A stretch of 64,000 nucleotides of DNA. Origin: Allium sativum. Taxonomy: Eukaryota > Streptophyta > Magnoliopsida > Asparagales > Amaryllidaceae. The stretch is taken from contig CM060926.1 of the NCBI GenBank assembly GCA_030737875.1, forward strand, positions 169,097,079 through 169,161,078, written 5' to 3'. A program made the translations under genes and the position numbers. Position 1 is the stretch's first letter. Every line of letters begins with the position of its first letter. This document shows positions 23,531-36,290 of this stretch, one piece after another. The notes under the pieces were generated by a model. The model was not told the origin of the DNA and did not search any database. It worked only from the letters and a program-made list of their open reading frames with translations.

Positions 23531-26500
23531 AAATTCAATTGAAAACGAATTGAAATCGATTTGAATTGAAATCAAATAGAAGTGAATGTAAAAAGAATTT
23601 ATAAGGCAAAATTCAATTTTGATTTGAATTTGAAATAAAGGTTGAAATTGTTTTTGAAACAAATTTGAAATGATTTATAAAATTCGTTTTAAAAAGGAAA
23701 TCGACGAAATATATATAATATATATAATGGCCTGAATAGAACACGCCGCGCTGCGGCAGTTCGTGAATTTCGACCATTGACTTCGAACGGACATTACGGG
23801 AGATCCGACCGTCGGATTCTCCTAAAACCGGAACCGTTGGATTCGTATCGAAAAGAGCTTTCTAACGAATATTAGAAATTTGAAATTTAATGGTTGGATT
23901 TGGAATTATGTCCAAATCAAATTTGGAAAAGGTCGCTATAAGTGCAATTCGATGGCCGTTGATGGAAATCGACTGTACAGGCCCTGATAAAATTATTAAA
24001 AATAATTATAATTTGGGTAAAATCATAAGAAATGATTTGTGAAGAATTGGGATGAAAAACTCCATATTTGAAAGGATAAAAATAGATTTTTATCGAAATG
24101 AACTAGTTTTGAACTAGAATAATAATTTATTTATTTTTCAAATAAATAAAGTGGATTTGAAATGGTTTTGAAAATAAACAGGATTTCCAATATATAGATT
24201 GGAAATGGATTTGAATCGAAATTGTCTTCGAAATATTTCGATGTGGGATTTTGTGATTATATAGGTATTGTTATGGGAAATTTGAAAGATATATTTATAT
24301 CGTTATTTCCAATACGATATTTATTGGTCGTAGAATTTGATATTGAATATAAGCCAATATATTTTCTATTTAGAGCCTTGTATTTAATATCAAATGGGAT
24401 TTTGGGTTTGTCGTGAATGGCGTCTTCATTAACGCTGTTCTTAAACCCAGTTGAGGAAAAGATTAAATCTTTTTATTTAGATTTAATGAAGTGCACCAAT
24501 TAAATAATATTTAATTGGAATTGAATTGGTATTGATTTTTGTGTTTATCTTGAACAGTGTTTTAAATAACACTTGTTCTTTAACCCGATAATTAATAGAA
24601 TGTGATTTTGGGTTGTCGTGAACGGTATCTTCAATAATACTGTTCTTAGATCCAAAGGAGTTAAGAAAATCAGAAACCAATTGGAGATTAGTTAAGTTGA
24701 ATGGTTTCTGGGGTATTGATCTGATGTTGGTTTCTGCCTTCGGGGTTAATACTTAGGGAATTGCTCACTTGCTAATTTATGCTTGGGGTCTGATTGAAAT
24801 GTAATGTGATTTTGGGTTTATAGTGAACCGTGTTTTAAATGACACTAATTCTTTAACCCAGTTAAAGATTAAAACTAAGTGGAGTTTTAATGAATCTTTA
24901 ATTAGATTGAAAAGATCGAGAATGGAGTATCAGCAGTTTTGCTCCGGGCAATAGTTAAATCTTTAATTAGATTTGAACGTGAAATGGAAATTGAATTTAC
25001 CGATAACACCGTGGTGTTAGATATGAAGTATTACCAGTTTTGCTTCATGGGATGAATAGCTTGGGATTGGGAAATAAAATAAATAATTACTTCGGTGTGG
25101 TTCGCTAATCCCGACTAGTTTGGAAAACCATCATTTGGTTTGAAATGATATCCAAAGGAAGATTAAAGAATAAATTTTAAAGAATTTATCTTTGATAAAA
25201 TTAATGGGAACCTTTCCCTAAGAACGTGAAATTTAGAAACTAACTGTAGGTTAGCTAAGAAGGATGGTTTTCTGGGTATTGATCTGATGTTGGTTTCGGC
25301 CTTCGGGGTTAATATTTGGGAATTGTTCCCTTGCTAATTTACGGTTAGTGACTTATGAATTGGAATGAGGCGTATGTTGTGATTGTGTAACATTTGTTTA
25401 CTATATACGCGGGTTGTTCGGAAAGGCCGGGTTTATACCCATTCTGAATAACCGATTCGACGATAAGTCGAAGATGATGACGGTGGTCGAAGACCGGAAG
25501 TCTTTACATCGTTTGGGTGATTACTGATGATCTTGATTGGGCTGTACACCCAAGATGAGGGAATCAGTTGGTGGTCGTCTAGACGTACTTGGAGATCGAC
25601 GGATATGCGAGGAAAGTGCCTCCGGTTTCGTTCAGACCTAGAACGGACTTGTAAATGGATGGTGTATCTGACATTGTATTCCTTTATATTGTATTCGTTG
25701 ATCTCTACTAAATATATATCTGTTTGGCGGCGGGGAATTTATTCTCTTGCTTAACGCCCTTCTCTGAGACATACGAGCTCAGAGGTTATATATTGGCAGA
25801 AATCAGTGGTATGATATGGATTGATAGTGTGGCATGCTGAGATGCATTGATCCAGACTTTTGTTGAAAAGCAAAGTTTGGTGGATGATGATCAAAGCGCA
25901 GCTTTAATATAGCATGGCTTTGTGTATAGCGTTGATTCGCGAGCCTCACACCTCGGTATGGTGGTAAACTGATGGTTTGATCAGTATGCTTTTTAGTGGA
26001 TGGGCACCTTAGTGGTGTCGTGGATTCGGTCGACCGAGATGAGCTTAGTGCTCAGGGATATATAGAGTAAGGGGTGTTTTTTCTCGCTGGGACGTAAGCC
26101 GCGGTGATACTCTGGTCCCAAAAGTGCGGATGTGCAGATGGTGTTTTCTCTTGTTGGGACGTAAGCCGTGGGGAATTGCATTACGCGATTGATCTTTCGA
26201 ATCAGGAGCCACCATGATGGAAATCCAACTTTCTAATACGTGTATTTCGGCTTTATTTATAGAGCCTAGTATGGCGACATGATATATGGTACCCATGCCG
26301 TCTATGATTGATATTTATGATTGAAATTGTTTTGACACTATACACTTATTATGGTATCAAATGATTTGATTTTTAAAACGTACTAAGCATGTTTGGCTAT
26401 TATAAGGGAAAACCCTATCCTCCGGCTGCTTTGCATTGTGTGATGGGACCTGGGTCTTATAATAGCTTCATTTTTTCCAAAAAGCATTGCGCTGTTTTGT

Positions 26501-26987
26501 TATATGCACTAGTATTCTTGGGAGGAAACCCGTTCCGTGTTATACGACATGGTCCCTTGATTTACCTTACTTTGAAAATAAAGATAAATAACTGTTTTAG
26601 TTCTCACACCAGTCACATAACTGACCTGGAGTTTATTGTTTTAACCTAAACTCTGGGTGCCCCTATTTTCCACACGGGCAGCTAGTAGTTTTGGTTTTGC
26701 AGATTTATATTCACAGGATCCTGGTTTACAGCTGGAATGATATCCGGAAAGCTTTGTATCCGTATATCTCTTCTAGTTATGTATTGTATTATTTTCCGCT
26801 GCGATGTATTTAAATGTAATTTAAATCTCTGATATTTCTTTGTAATATTTATTTATGCTCTGTATATTCTTGTATTCTGATGGAATTGTTGTAAGATACA
26901 ATGAAATGTTCTTCCGTCTGCGTTATTCTGTGGCTTGTTCTCGAACTATCCGCGCTTTCCTCACCGGGGAAGTTACGGGTTTTCACA

Positions 26988-28170
26988 ATATTTATTTTGT
27001 AAAGTGCCTGTATCTTACTCCTATTTCAAATTTCCATTTCACTTGATCATTATGAATTTCTTCGAGTTTGATATCATCCTCGGTCTTGATTGGCTAACCA
27101 AATATGACGCTGAAGTGTTATGTTCAGAAATAGTGGTTAAGGTGAAAACAGGTTTCGGAAACACTGTTGCTATACCTTGCCATGGGCCAAAATCTGACAT
27201 AAAGGCATTTTGGTCTTCCCTAGAGATCACTCCCATTTCCTTAGAAAATATTCCCGTGGTCAAAGATTATGCGGATGTATTTGAAGAAGTGGACAGCCTA
27301 CCCCCGCGAAGGGAAATCGATTTCAGGATTGATCTTGTTCCTAATGCAAGACCTGTTGTTCATGCTATCAGAAGGATGACTCCTAAAGAAAAGGAAGAAT
27401 TGCAAACCCAAACTAAGCAGCTTCTGTGGAAGGGACTCATCCGACCTAGCTTTTCTAATTGGGGTGCAGCTGTGGTGTTTATCCCCAAATCGGATGGTAC
27501 TCTAAGACTTTGTGTCGATTACCGCGATCTTAACAAACAAACATTGAAGAACAAATACCCCTTGCCCCGCATAGATGATTTGATGGACCAATTGAATGGA
27601 GCCAAGGTGTTTTCAAAGATGGACCTAGCCACAGGTTTCCACCAACTCCGCATAGCTAAAGAATGCATACCTTTGACCGCCTTCAGAGGTCCCGATATAT
27701 TCTACGAATGGTTAGTGATGCCGTTCGGTTTATGCAATGCTCCAGCCTACTTTGTTGACTTGATGTATAGGGTCTTCCGTGAGGTCCTAAATAAATTCGT
27801 CCTAGTCTTCATTGATGATATTTTAATCTATTCTAAAATTAAGGAGGAGCATGAAGGGCATTTAAGGGAAGTGTTGGAAATTCTGCGATGAAACGTTCTA
27901 AAAGCAAAGTTTTCCAAATGCACATTTTGGCAAGAGGAAGTAAAATTCTTGGGCCATGTTGTGCCAAAAGAAGGAATCACAGTTGATCCAAGTAAAATTG
28001 CTGCTATTCGAGATTGGAAGTAGCCCAGTACACCCACTGAAGTAAGAAGCTTCCTAGGATTGGCCGGATATTACAGGAAATTTGTCAAAGATTTCGCCAA
28101 GCTGTCTAGCCCATTAACAAAGCTTACCAAGAAGCATGCCAAGTTCAATTGGACATTGGATTGTGAGGAG
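26988..28170 (+). pseudogene. Element C protease end and reverse transcriptase
   Basis: Immediately after B's 3' LTR a second Ty3/gypsy pol begins in mid-protease ('[10 protein letters not shown]'). RT motifs follow: '[12 protein letters not shown]', '[10 protein letters not shown]', VMPFGL and catalytic FIDD (27808-27819). A TGA interrupts at 27889-27891 and a TAG at 28021-28023, with clear homology in the same frame on both sides ('[13 protein letters not shown]', '[15 protein letters not shown]'). Near 28170 about 60-70 bases of the RT-RNase H connection are missing. The upstream gag and 5' LTR of C lie beyond B's left end, outside the window. B's insertion and these breaks make it dead. 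Confidence 0.93.
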
Positions 28171-28186
28171 GCATCGATGGCAACCA

Positions 28187-29112
28187 AGATTTGAAGGTCT
28201 ACACCGATGCTTCTCAAAGTGGTGGTCTTGGTGCGGTACTAATGCAAAGGGGCAGAGTTGTTGCGATGCAAGTCATCAATTAAAGCCGCATGAGAAAAAT
28301 TATCGTGTCCATGACTTAGAATTGTTGGCTGTAGTCTTTGCTTTAAAAATTTGGAGACATTATCTTTTGGGCGAAAAATTTGAATTATACACAGACCATC
28401 AATCTTTGAAATATCTCTTCGATCAAAAGGATCTGAATTTAAGGCAGCAACGATGGCTAGAATTTCTGGTGGCATACGATCTTGACATCTTATATATGCC
28501 AGGAAAATCCAATGTTGTGGCAGATGCACTTAGTAGAAAGGATGTCATTGTCGCAAGCCTCATCATCACCCCTTCTTTGATTGATAAAATCGCCTCTCTT
28601 CAGAAAAGTGATGCTTTTATTTGGAAAATGATTGAAAGAGTTCAAGGAGGTGAAAACACGGACTTCCAAATAGATGGTAAGGGAGTTCTTAGATTGCACG
28701 GGCGGATTTGTGTTCCAAGTATCCCCGAGCTCATAAGAGAAGTTTTAGATGAGGGTCACAAATCAAAGCTTTGCATCCACCCCGGTGTGAGCAAAATGTA
28801 TCAAGAATTAAAGCGCACATTTTGGTGGAGGTCTATGAAGAGTGATATATCCATTTATGTGAGTAGATGCCCCACATGCCAACAAGTAAAAAGTTATCAA
28901 CAAAAGCTGGAAGGGTTGTTGCAGCCATTAGAAGTACCAGATTGGAAGTGGGACCAAATCTTCATGGATTTTATAGATGGTCTGCCTCGTACTAGGAAAG
29001 GAAATGACAGCATAAGGGTGATCGTGGATCGCTTCACAAATTCCGCTCATTTCATACCTGTCAAATCCACTAGAACTGCTCAAAGTCTGGCGCAAATCTA
29101 TTTCAAAGAAAT
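28187..29112 (+). pseudogene. Element C RNase H and first part of integrase
   Basis: RNase H starts with 'VYTDAS', has a one-base deletion near 28266, then continues with '[12 protein letters not shown]', an intact YTDH and 'QQRWLEFL'. Integrase follows with the HHCC zinc module ('[10 protein letters not shown]' and 'CPTCQQVK') and the first catalytic Asp in 'MDFIDGLP'. The frame is cut at 'FKEI' by element D. The next residues lie at 36291, across the repeated target site GAAAT. Relative to element A it is clearly homologous but a different family. Confidence 0.92.
29108..29112 (+). repeat. Target-site duplication GAAAT, left side of element D
   Basis: GAAAT at 29108-29112 and 36291-36295 flank the element. 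Removing one copy and D restores reading continuity of C's integrase. Confidence 0.95.
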
Positions 29113-30124
29113 TGATCGTCGCTTCCCTATGAAATAGAAAAGCGCGATTTATGAAATAATTACTGCAAGCATACAGGTGTGTAGCATACAGGTCGAACAC
29201 AGGGAGGAAAAATTAAAAATTATTATTTATTGAATTTCGTGGGCGAGTTAGATGAATCCTGGAGGTTGGTTTTGAAAACAATAAAAATTGAAACTGCGAT
29301 CTGATCCAGAACAAATCTAATTGAATCGACGATCAAATCACAATTATCAATTGGAAAGCAAATAAAACTATGAATCAGATCTGAATCTAATCAAATCCAA
29401 TTTAACCTTGGAAAGCAATAACACGAACAGAAAATAAAAGTGCAGAATAGAGATAACAACAGAAATAAAATTAGGATTATCGTTGAAACTAATCAAACGA
29501 TTAATAACTAATGCAAATAAATGTGAAATACAACTAGTACTCTACCAAATCAAATTGTGTAGATGGCACTAGTTGCTAAGAAATAGAACATTGAAGAAAA
29601 TAAAAAGAAAAAGGTGTTTTATTGATGGAGAAGAGAATATAGAATAGGATAGGATAGGATGGTGGCTACAATGATATTACAAGGGTATTTATAGGAGATA
29701 ACCAAACCCTAACCCTAACCCTAATACAATGATAAATGGGCCTTAGGGAATTCACAAAAGAGTTTACAATGAGAATTACAAGTGTGCCTTATTGAAATCT
29801 AGTAACTTTGGTCCTTTTGTCATTTGGAGCAAGTTTTAGGCCTTTTCTTCTTTTCTCTTGCAAACCTCCTTTTAATTTGAGATGTGCATGGCCTTTTTAT
29901 CAATAATTTCCTTGTCCAACAGCAACTAGATGTGAGAGCTTCATCTACAATTCTTCAAAATGTAAATATATAGCAATCTGATCTTCATTTCTCTACTTTT
30001 TTGGTTGCATGCGGGCTGGGTTGGAATATCTGCAAAAGTGACAAAATAATACCCAAGTAATATTTATTTATATACAAAAGATAAGATATAAGAGCATAAA
30101 ATAAACACATTTCTATGTCAATCA
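29113..30124 (-). repeat. Element D LTR (3' LTR in element orientation)
   Basis: Matches 35285-36290 closely. It contains TATAAATA on the minus strand (29686-29693) with three telomere-like CCCTAA units just upstream in that orientation (29704-29724), and an 'aggat' microsatellite with one unit more than in the other LTR (29645-29660). Confidence 0.95.
29686..29724 (-). promoter_or_regulatory. TATA box and telo-box in element D LTR
   Basis: On the minus strand TATAAATA (29686-29693) is preceded by a TTAGGG-type stretch; the + strand reads AAACCCTAACCCTAACCCTA. AAACCCTAA is the plant telo-box, known upstream of translation-related genes. The pair recurs at 35853-35891 in the other LTR. Orientation agrees with the primer site and PPT. 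Confidence 0.55.
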
Positions 30125-31143
30125 AATACCCCCACACTTATCTTTTACTCGTCCTCGAGTAAAACAAGATATGAAAAATTAAACTAGATAGGTCACACTT
30201 TCGTAGGAAACACGATTGCATTGAGCGTATGCAACAAGCCGTTAAACCTCTAGGTGTCCCTAGTAGGACGAGTGGTGTCTCGTGAGGGTTTTCAGCGGAT
30301 ACTACCCACAAAATCCAAATGGAGTATGTGTGGAGCTAATGTAACTACATGAATGCAATGGTTATATACAAAAAACAAAAATAACAAAAATGACAACACA
30401 AATTATTTCAGGAAAGTGGTACAACAATTTAAGTTAACAATTTCTGGTCAGTTGAATTTATTTTAGATATCTCAACTTGTCACAAATTTTCAATATAAAT
30501 CAAGTTTTCAAATGCTAAATTCTAGTTTGGCCAGTTGATTCGGTCGATAACATAGTGCATCCATGAAATAGATTCTTAGTTTGCTTGGCACAGTTTGCAA
30601 AGTGGTATTATTATTTTCTCATGTATGCTAGTCAAATCAATAAGGTCAAGAAGTGTTTGGGCATCATCGCTTATTCTTTATTCTATAAAATTTTAAAATT
30701 TATGATTAAGTACATACACCTAACTTAGAAGACCAAGGTTTACCACCCATGCACTGCCTCGCGGACTAACGGAGAGTGGGTAAAGAGCTTGGCGGATTGT
30801 GCAGACCGACTTTGACTTTGTCAACAACGTGTCGGTAATCCTTAGGTGTCCAATCTCATAAAAAGAGACCAAGATATTCCAACGCTGACTTTGTCAACAA
30901 CATGTCGGATAGAGCTTGGCGGGTTTGCACACCAACGCTTGATATACAAGCAATGTTGGATACCCTTGGATTACTATTATTATTATTGAAATTATAAGCA
31001 CAAAAGAGAGTTACGCGAATTCAACTTAACACAACTTAGTTTTAAAGATTTGAAAAGCCAATATAAGTATTTTAAGTCCTCCACTTATTTAAACAAAGTC
31101 TACAATATAGAATATATTTCATGGCCATCACCTAAGAATCTCC
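30125..31143 (-). other. Element D 3' internal non-coding region with polypurine tract
   Basis: In element orientation the polypurine tract (30125-30139) lies at the end, next to the LTR. The rest, about 1 kb, is AT-rich with no recognisable gene. A phrase around 'gctttgtcaacaacgtgtcgg' occurs twice (about 30810-30905). Confidence 0.8.
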
Positions 31144-32892
31144 CTATGTACCAATTACACTATTATCCATCAAAATTAAACTTTTCATTATATTTCTTAT
31201 TCGATCTAAGTTGAGAGAAAAAAATTCTATCAACTGACTAAAAGTTGTAAACTTATTTCGTGGTATCAATCTAAAATGAGTCGTGTCGGCATGATTGTGT
31301 GTGTGTGTTTTTTTTAACAAAAAATGAAGAAGATGTGATGCAGACTTGACTCCCCACACTACAACTAAACAGTGTCCACATTGTGAACGTTTCCTAAATT
31401 TGAAAGATCGTACCCAAAGGTGAATAAGATGCAAAATAATTTGAAGAATGAAATGCAGTTTAGCTATATGTAGGAATGGATCATATGTATAATGATATAT
31501 GTGTTTACGATGCATGCGATGCAAAGAATGCCACCATCTTTTTTCCCCACACTTGGTTCTTGCACTATGAGTCCCATTCCCACTATGTCTAGGCATGTTT
31601 TCTAATAAGCAAAGATTTTTGAAAACCATCTCATCTTTAAACCTAGATTTATAGTCCAGGAGATAAATATCCAGGGTCCTCCTAACATGAAGTTTTTCAA
31701 CCAAGCTAACATTCCAAAAATAATTCATGTGCTCAACAAATTTATCAGTGTAATTGTCCAAAAATTTGTGATCGTATATAAATTCAGTGAAATTTGAATT
31801 TTGAGTGTTGTTCAAGAGTATGTGATCACATTTCTCATCATTAATTGACAACGTATTTTCGACACTGACAATTTCAAGTTTGTTTGAAATTTTCACAAAG
31901 TTAAAATTTTCGAACTCGTGACGTGAATCCACTTCTACCTCATTTGGCAACTCATCCTCGTACAATCCAAAGAATTCATGTTCATTAAAATCCTTTTCCA
32001 AATTTGAATTGAAAAATTCAAAATTTTCTGTTCAATTCCTAGAGTTTCAAGTTTCTCACAGCCCAAAAGAGGAAGATCAAAATCCAAGCTTAAATCTTTT
32101 TTTTTTGAAAAGAATCGAAATCCAAATCATTTATTGAATTTTGTACAACTTCATTCAGATCGTTATTCTCGATTTCCAAAGTTGTTATTTGAAAATTTTC
32201 ACTATCAGTAAAGAATGGATTATTTTCTGATTCATCGCATGTTTGAATTTGATTTTGTTGCTCGAGTTGTTCTTTAAAAGACGTTATTAAAGAAAAAAGT
32301 TCATCAAGTTGTCTATTTTTTCACCAAGCTGTCTATCTTGCTTTTCTACCCTCTCTCTAAGAATGTTAAGATGATATTCTTCAGAATCGTTGATTTGAAA
32401 GCTCTCGTTTTGGATTTCTTGATTCTCAAAATTATAGTTCACATCAATTTCACGATCAATATTATTTCCAATGTGATAGTTGTTTGAATTTTTAGAAAAA
32501 TTACAATGATGTTGGAAATCATTTTGATCATAGAAATTATGTTCGTAACCAAAACTGTTGAAAATCGAGGGAAAATTGCAATTTTGGTTATTTTCAAGAT
32601 GTTGATATGGGCTATAATTTTTGTTTTCAACCTCATATTGATGTGGATCAAAGCTGTATTGAGATTCAAAGCTATTTTGATGTGGATCTGGCCCATAATC
32701 GAAATTATTGAAATTTGAATTGGAGTCGTCATTTCGATCATAACTTTGAAAATGTTGGTCATTTTGAAAATTTTGAAAATTGTTGACATTTGGCTCGCGA
32801 AATTTTGGAAAATTTTGCTTCATGAGTTGTAATTCAAAATCATACTTTTCAAGCGGACGTCTACTTCGACTATTATCCCACAATTCTCTCAT
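31144..32892 (-). pseudogene. Element D Asn/Phe/Gln-rich ORF, broken, unknown function
   Basis: I do not recognise this protein. It reads on the minus strand in two open pieces, 32892-32287 (201 codons) and 32001-31144 (285 codons). The 285 bases between them carry a similar acidic, Asn-rich reading ('FKEQLEQQNQ' and 'CDESENN' visible) in another frame, so I infer one ancestral ORF of roughly 580 codons with at least two frameshifts, one near a T run at 32310. The first piece begins 'MRELWDNSRSRRPLEKYDFE', is rich in Asn, Phe, His and Gln, and ends in a charged, coiled-coil-like stretch ('RERVEKQDRQLGEKIDNL'). The second is acidic, then Arg/His-rich. No zinc knuckle or gag domain is visible. 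It could be a diverged gag or a captured sequence. Confidence 0.5.
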
Positions 32893-35260
32893 GGATTTTT
32901 TGAATCAGAAGACAGAAATTATTCTCTGTTCGAAATAGTATAAAATACCGAGTTGTGCTCTATTAATTAACCGACTCAATTAGAAGGGGGAAAAGGGTCT
33001 TATGGCCATTCATGTATAGTATAAATACTAAGGGATACGACCAATGTTTTACGGGTAGTATGCAACCTCTTTTGCTAATAGTTCAATAAATTGAACTACT
33101 ATATATCCACGATCCAATTATACGAGACAGTCAACTTCACAAAACACCACTTTTCAATTATATTATTTTGAAACTCAAATCAAGTTTTATAATTGAAAAA
33201 CGATGAGAGTGATGATGTCAAGTATGTAATTCGTTTCTCACAAACAAATTCAGAAATATCAGCCACAGAACAGTCAAAGAACAGTCACAGAATAATAACA
33301 GAAAATTAAAATATTGTACAAGCAAGCCGCTGCCCCTACAGAAAATTTTTACAAGCAATTTCTATATTTTTCAAAGCAACTGCAGAACCTGTATAGATAA
33401 GAAAATTTTACAGTGGGGGTATAGCAGTCCGTCCAGAAAAACTGGGTTGTGCTAGTGATTCGAAGTTTTCTCTTAGCAGTCGCTCATCCTTAGATTCTTG
33501 GTTGCTTGACTGTATTCTTCACATTGGTCCTTGATTTGATTTCGATTGACTTATGCTTCTCTCTTTTTTTTAATTAAGGGAAAAGAACGCGAATTGGAAA
33601 TAGAAGGCCAAAACAAATAAACCAAAACCAACTTGACTTATGTCACACTGCTTCCCCCCAAACTAGTGCAACAAATCAGAAAATCTTCAGCAAAAAAATA
33701 TATTCCATGTTCGAGTCACCAAAATCATAGAAAATATCTCACAAAATTCAACAAATGGTTTCTCACCTAAAATAAACTCACGCCCCCACACAGATTTAAA
33801 AAAAAAATGAATCCCTCAAATCAAATGAAAACGCCGGCCCTAATATAAAAAAACAAACTTGCCTTACTCAAAATCAAAAACAGCAAACAGGCAATACTTC
33901 CCTTTTTTTTAAAAAAGACTACCAACAAAAACTCTCTCTCTAGAAAAACAAAAGGAAGATCTAACCAAAGAGAAATCAACAAGACTGCGCCTCCTTTTTT
34001 TTATATTCGAAATCGATTTCAGGGTTTTGGTTCGACTTAATTTCGGTTTATTTCTACTTCGGGTTTGGTCGATCTTGTTTTGTGACTTGCTGAAGTGGTG
34101 GCTTCTGGATTTCTGAGTATGGTACAGGTTTGAGGTGATGAAGTTTGGCAATTCGAGGAGTTTTGGTTCGGTTCTGCGACAGTTACAAGGGGAGAAAAGG
34201 ATGGTCAGCGTTGAGTTTTTAACAAAGTGCGATGTGGTTGATTGTTTTGTGGTATGGCGAGTTTGGATCGTAAGTGGCTTAGGGAATTGTGTGGATGTGA
34301 CTGTGTCGGTGAAGAGTATGATTGGTTAGCAGAGGTGAGTTCGTTGTTCACCGATGATGATGGAGTTGGCTAATGATCTGTGTGAAGGCAACCGATATGA
34401 CGTTAGTTTGAAGAAGGTATAGGACTGTCTTGGTGCAGTAGGGATCTGAAGGTACAACGTGATGCAGGAGTTGTGGAGGAGGATTTGAATGTGGTTGTGG
34501 ATGTGATGGAAAGGCAGTAGTTGGATGGAGATGAGTGGTTTTGGTATGGTGAAAATCGAGGTGGTTTTGTTGATTGAATTGAGTTTTTAATTTGCGGATG
34601 ATGATTCTGTTTTAAGAATGATGCGGATTCTGGTTTCGTTTTGGGATGTTTGGAATGTTGGCGACGTAGGGGTAAGTCGGTGATCTTTTGAACGGGTTTG
34701 GTGATGATGATCAGAAGTTGAGAGGCTGATGGGCGTATTTGTTTGTTTGTTGAAAAGGGGATGATGAAGTATTGCAGGGTGGAGATTGGATTTGTGATCC
34801 GTGAATTTGGGGTATTGCGATGTGGTGAAGTGGTTTCAGATTTTGGTGGTGCTGAATTTGTACTGAGAAGAGAAGTGAAAGGAAACTACAAAGAAAGTTT
34901 TGTAATATTTTTTTTCGAAAAAATGGAAAGGAGTTGCAAACAGGAAAGAAAGCCGTGAAAGAAAAGAAACAAAATGAAACAAAACTGACAAGTTTTTTTT
35001 TATAAAGAAAACGGTAGAAAATGAGATGTAAGAATTGGAAGGAAGACTGAAAAAAAAGGAAAGGAACCTAGACAAAAATGGCAAATTCTTTTTTTTTCTT
35101 GTCTTGTAGATTGTGATATCAATGGTTAATACCAAATCAACCAATCAAAGTTTTTTTTAATATATATATATATATATACACGGAAAAAAAAGAAAAAAAA
35201 TTAAAAATAAAAACTAACACGAATCGGAAACTAAATAGATAATAAAATTTAATCGTTACC
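32893..35260 (-). other. Element D long 5' leader, non-coding
   Basis: About 2.4 kb between the primer site and the ORF in element orientation. It has poly-T and poly-A runs and short open frames on both strands without recognisable motifs, plus a (TA)n tract at 35160-35177. An intron in this leader is possible but I cannot show it. Confidence 0.6.
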
Positions 35261-35278
35261 TCCCGGGTAACGGCGCCA
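35261..35278 (-). other. Primer-binding site of element D (tRNA-Asp)
   Basis: On the minus strand TGGCGCCGTTACCCGGGA, six bases after the LTR. Plant tRNA-Asp(GTC) ends in a sequence whose complement starts TGGCGCCGTTGCC, so the first 10 bases match exactly, with later differences. Confidence 0.85.
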
Positions 35279-35284
35279 AAAACT

Positions 35285-36290
35285 TGATCGTCGCTTCCCT
35301 ATGAAATAGAAAAGCGCGATTTATGAAATAATTACTGCAAGCGTACAGGTGTGTAGCATACAGGTCGAACACAGGGAGGAAAAATTAAAAATTATTATTT
35401 ATAGAATTTCGTGGGCGAGTTAGACGAATCCTGGAGGTTGGTTTTGAAAACAATAAAAATTGAACCTGCGATTTGTTCCAGAACAAATCTAATTGAACCG
35501 ACGATCAAATCACAATTATCAATTGGAAAGCAAATAAAACTATAAATCAGTTCTGAATCTAATCAAATCCAATTTAACCTAGGAAAGCAATAACACAAAC
35601 AGAAAATAAAAGTGCAGAATAGAGATAATAACAGAAATAAAATTAGGATTATCGTTGAAACTAATCAAACGATTAATCACTAATGCAAATAAATGTAAAA
35701 TACAACTAGTACTCTACCAAATCTAATTGGGTAGATGGCACTAGTTGCTAAGAAATAGAAAAATGCAGAAAATAAAAAGAAAAAGGAGTTTTATTAATGG
35801 AGAAGAGAATATAGAATAGGATAGGATGGTGGCTACAATGATATTACAAGGGTATTTATAGGAGATAACCAAACCCTAACCCTAACCCTAATACAATGAT
35901 AAATGGGCCTTAGGGAATTCACAAAAGAGTTTACAATGAGAATTACAAGTGGGCCTTATTGAAATCTAGTAACTTTGGTCCTTTTGTCATTTGGAACAAG
36001 TTTTAAGCCTTTTCTTCTTTTCTCTTGCAAACCTCCTTTAATTTGAGATGTGCATGGCCTTTTTATCAATCATTTCCTTGTCAAACAGCAACTAGATGTG
36101 AGATCTTCATCTACAATTCTTCAAAATGTAAATATATAACAATCTGATCTTCATTTCTCTACTTTTCTGGTTGCATGCGGGCTGGGTTGGAATATCTGTA
36201 AAAGTGACAAAATAATACCCAAGTAATATTTATTTATATACAAAAGATAAGATATAAGAGCATAAAATAAACACATTTCTATGTCAATCA
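35285..36290 (-). repeat. Element D LTR (5' LTR in element orientation)
   Basis: Second copy of the D LTR; ends in the TG...CA dinucleotides. TATA box 35853-35860 and telo-box stretch 35871-35891 on the minus strand. Followed by TSD GAAAT at 36291-36295. Confidence 0.95.

Larger units (their letters stand above)
20227..26987 (+). mobile_element. Element B 3' LTR, 6761 bp
   Basis: It starts TGTAATAACCCGG and ends TTTTCACA, matched to the 5' LTR copy at 1-4922 plus 17881-19189. It carries a TATA box (21123-21130), GC-rich block (about 21142-21560), repeat arrays (21740-21860, 21882-21931, 21932-22160, 23020-23530), twin hairpin (22311-22356) and the empty site for element A (25674-25678). It is very long for a plant LTR. 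The next five bases, ATATT, should be B's right target duplication; the left one is outside the window. Confidence 0.95.
29113..36290 (-). mobile_element. Element D: non-autonomous LTR retrotransposon (7178 bp), minus strand
   Basis: LTRs of 1012 and 1006 bp with TG...CA ends. Read on the minus strand, a primer site for tRNA-Asp follows the 36290-35285 LTR, and a polypurine tract 'aagtgtgggggtatt' precedes the 30124-29113 LTR. A tRNA-Asp primer and this style of tract are typical of the Athila/Tat side of Ty3/gypsy, but no gag, protease, RT or integrase is recognisable in the 5.16-kb interior. It has one broken Asn-rich ORF and long non-coding flanks. This is a LARD-like layout. Insertion into C's integrase gave a 5-bp TSD. 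Confidence 0.92.

Noticed and set aside
23146..23538. Long repetitive ORFs on both strands in the 27-bp array
   Set aside because: Low-complexity translation of a minisatellite with a 9-codon period; several frames are open at once and differ between the LTR copies.
29704..29724. Telomere or interstitial telomeric array
   Set aside because: Only three units, present in both LTRs of element D, so it is part of the element.
34135..35144. Several ORFs of 64-102 codons in D's leader
   Set aside because: Low complexity, both strands, no motifs; mostly translations of T-, A- or G-rich runs.
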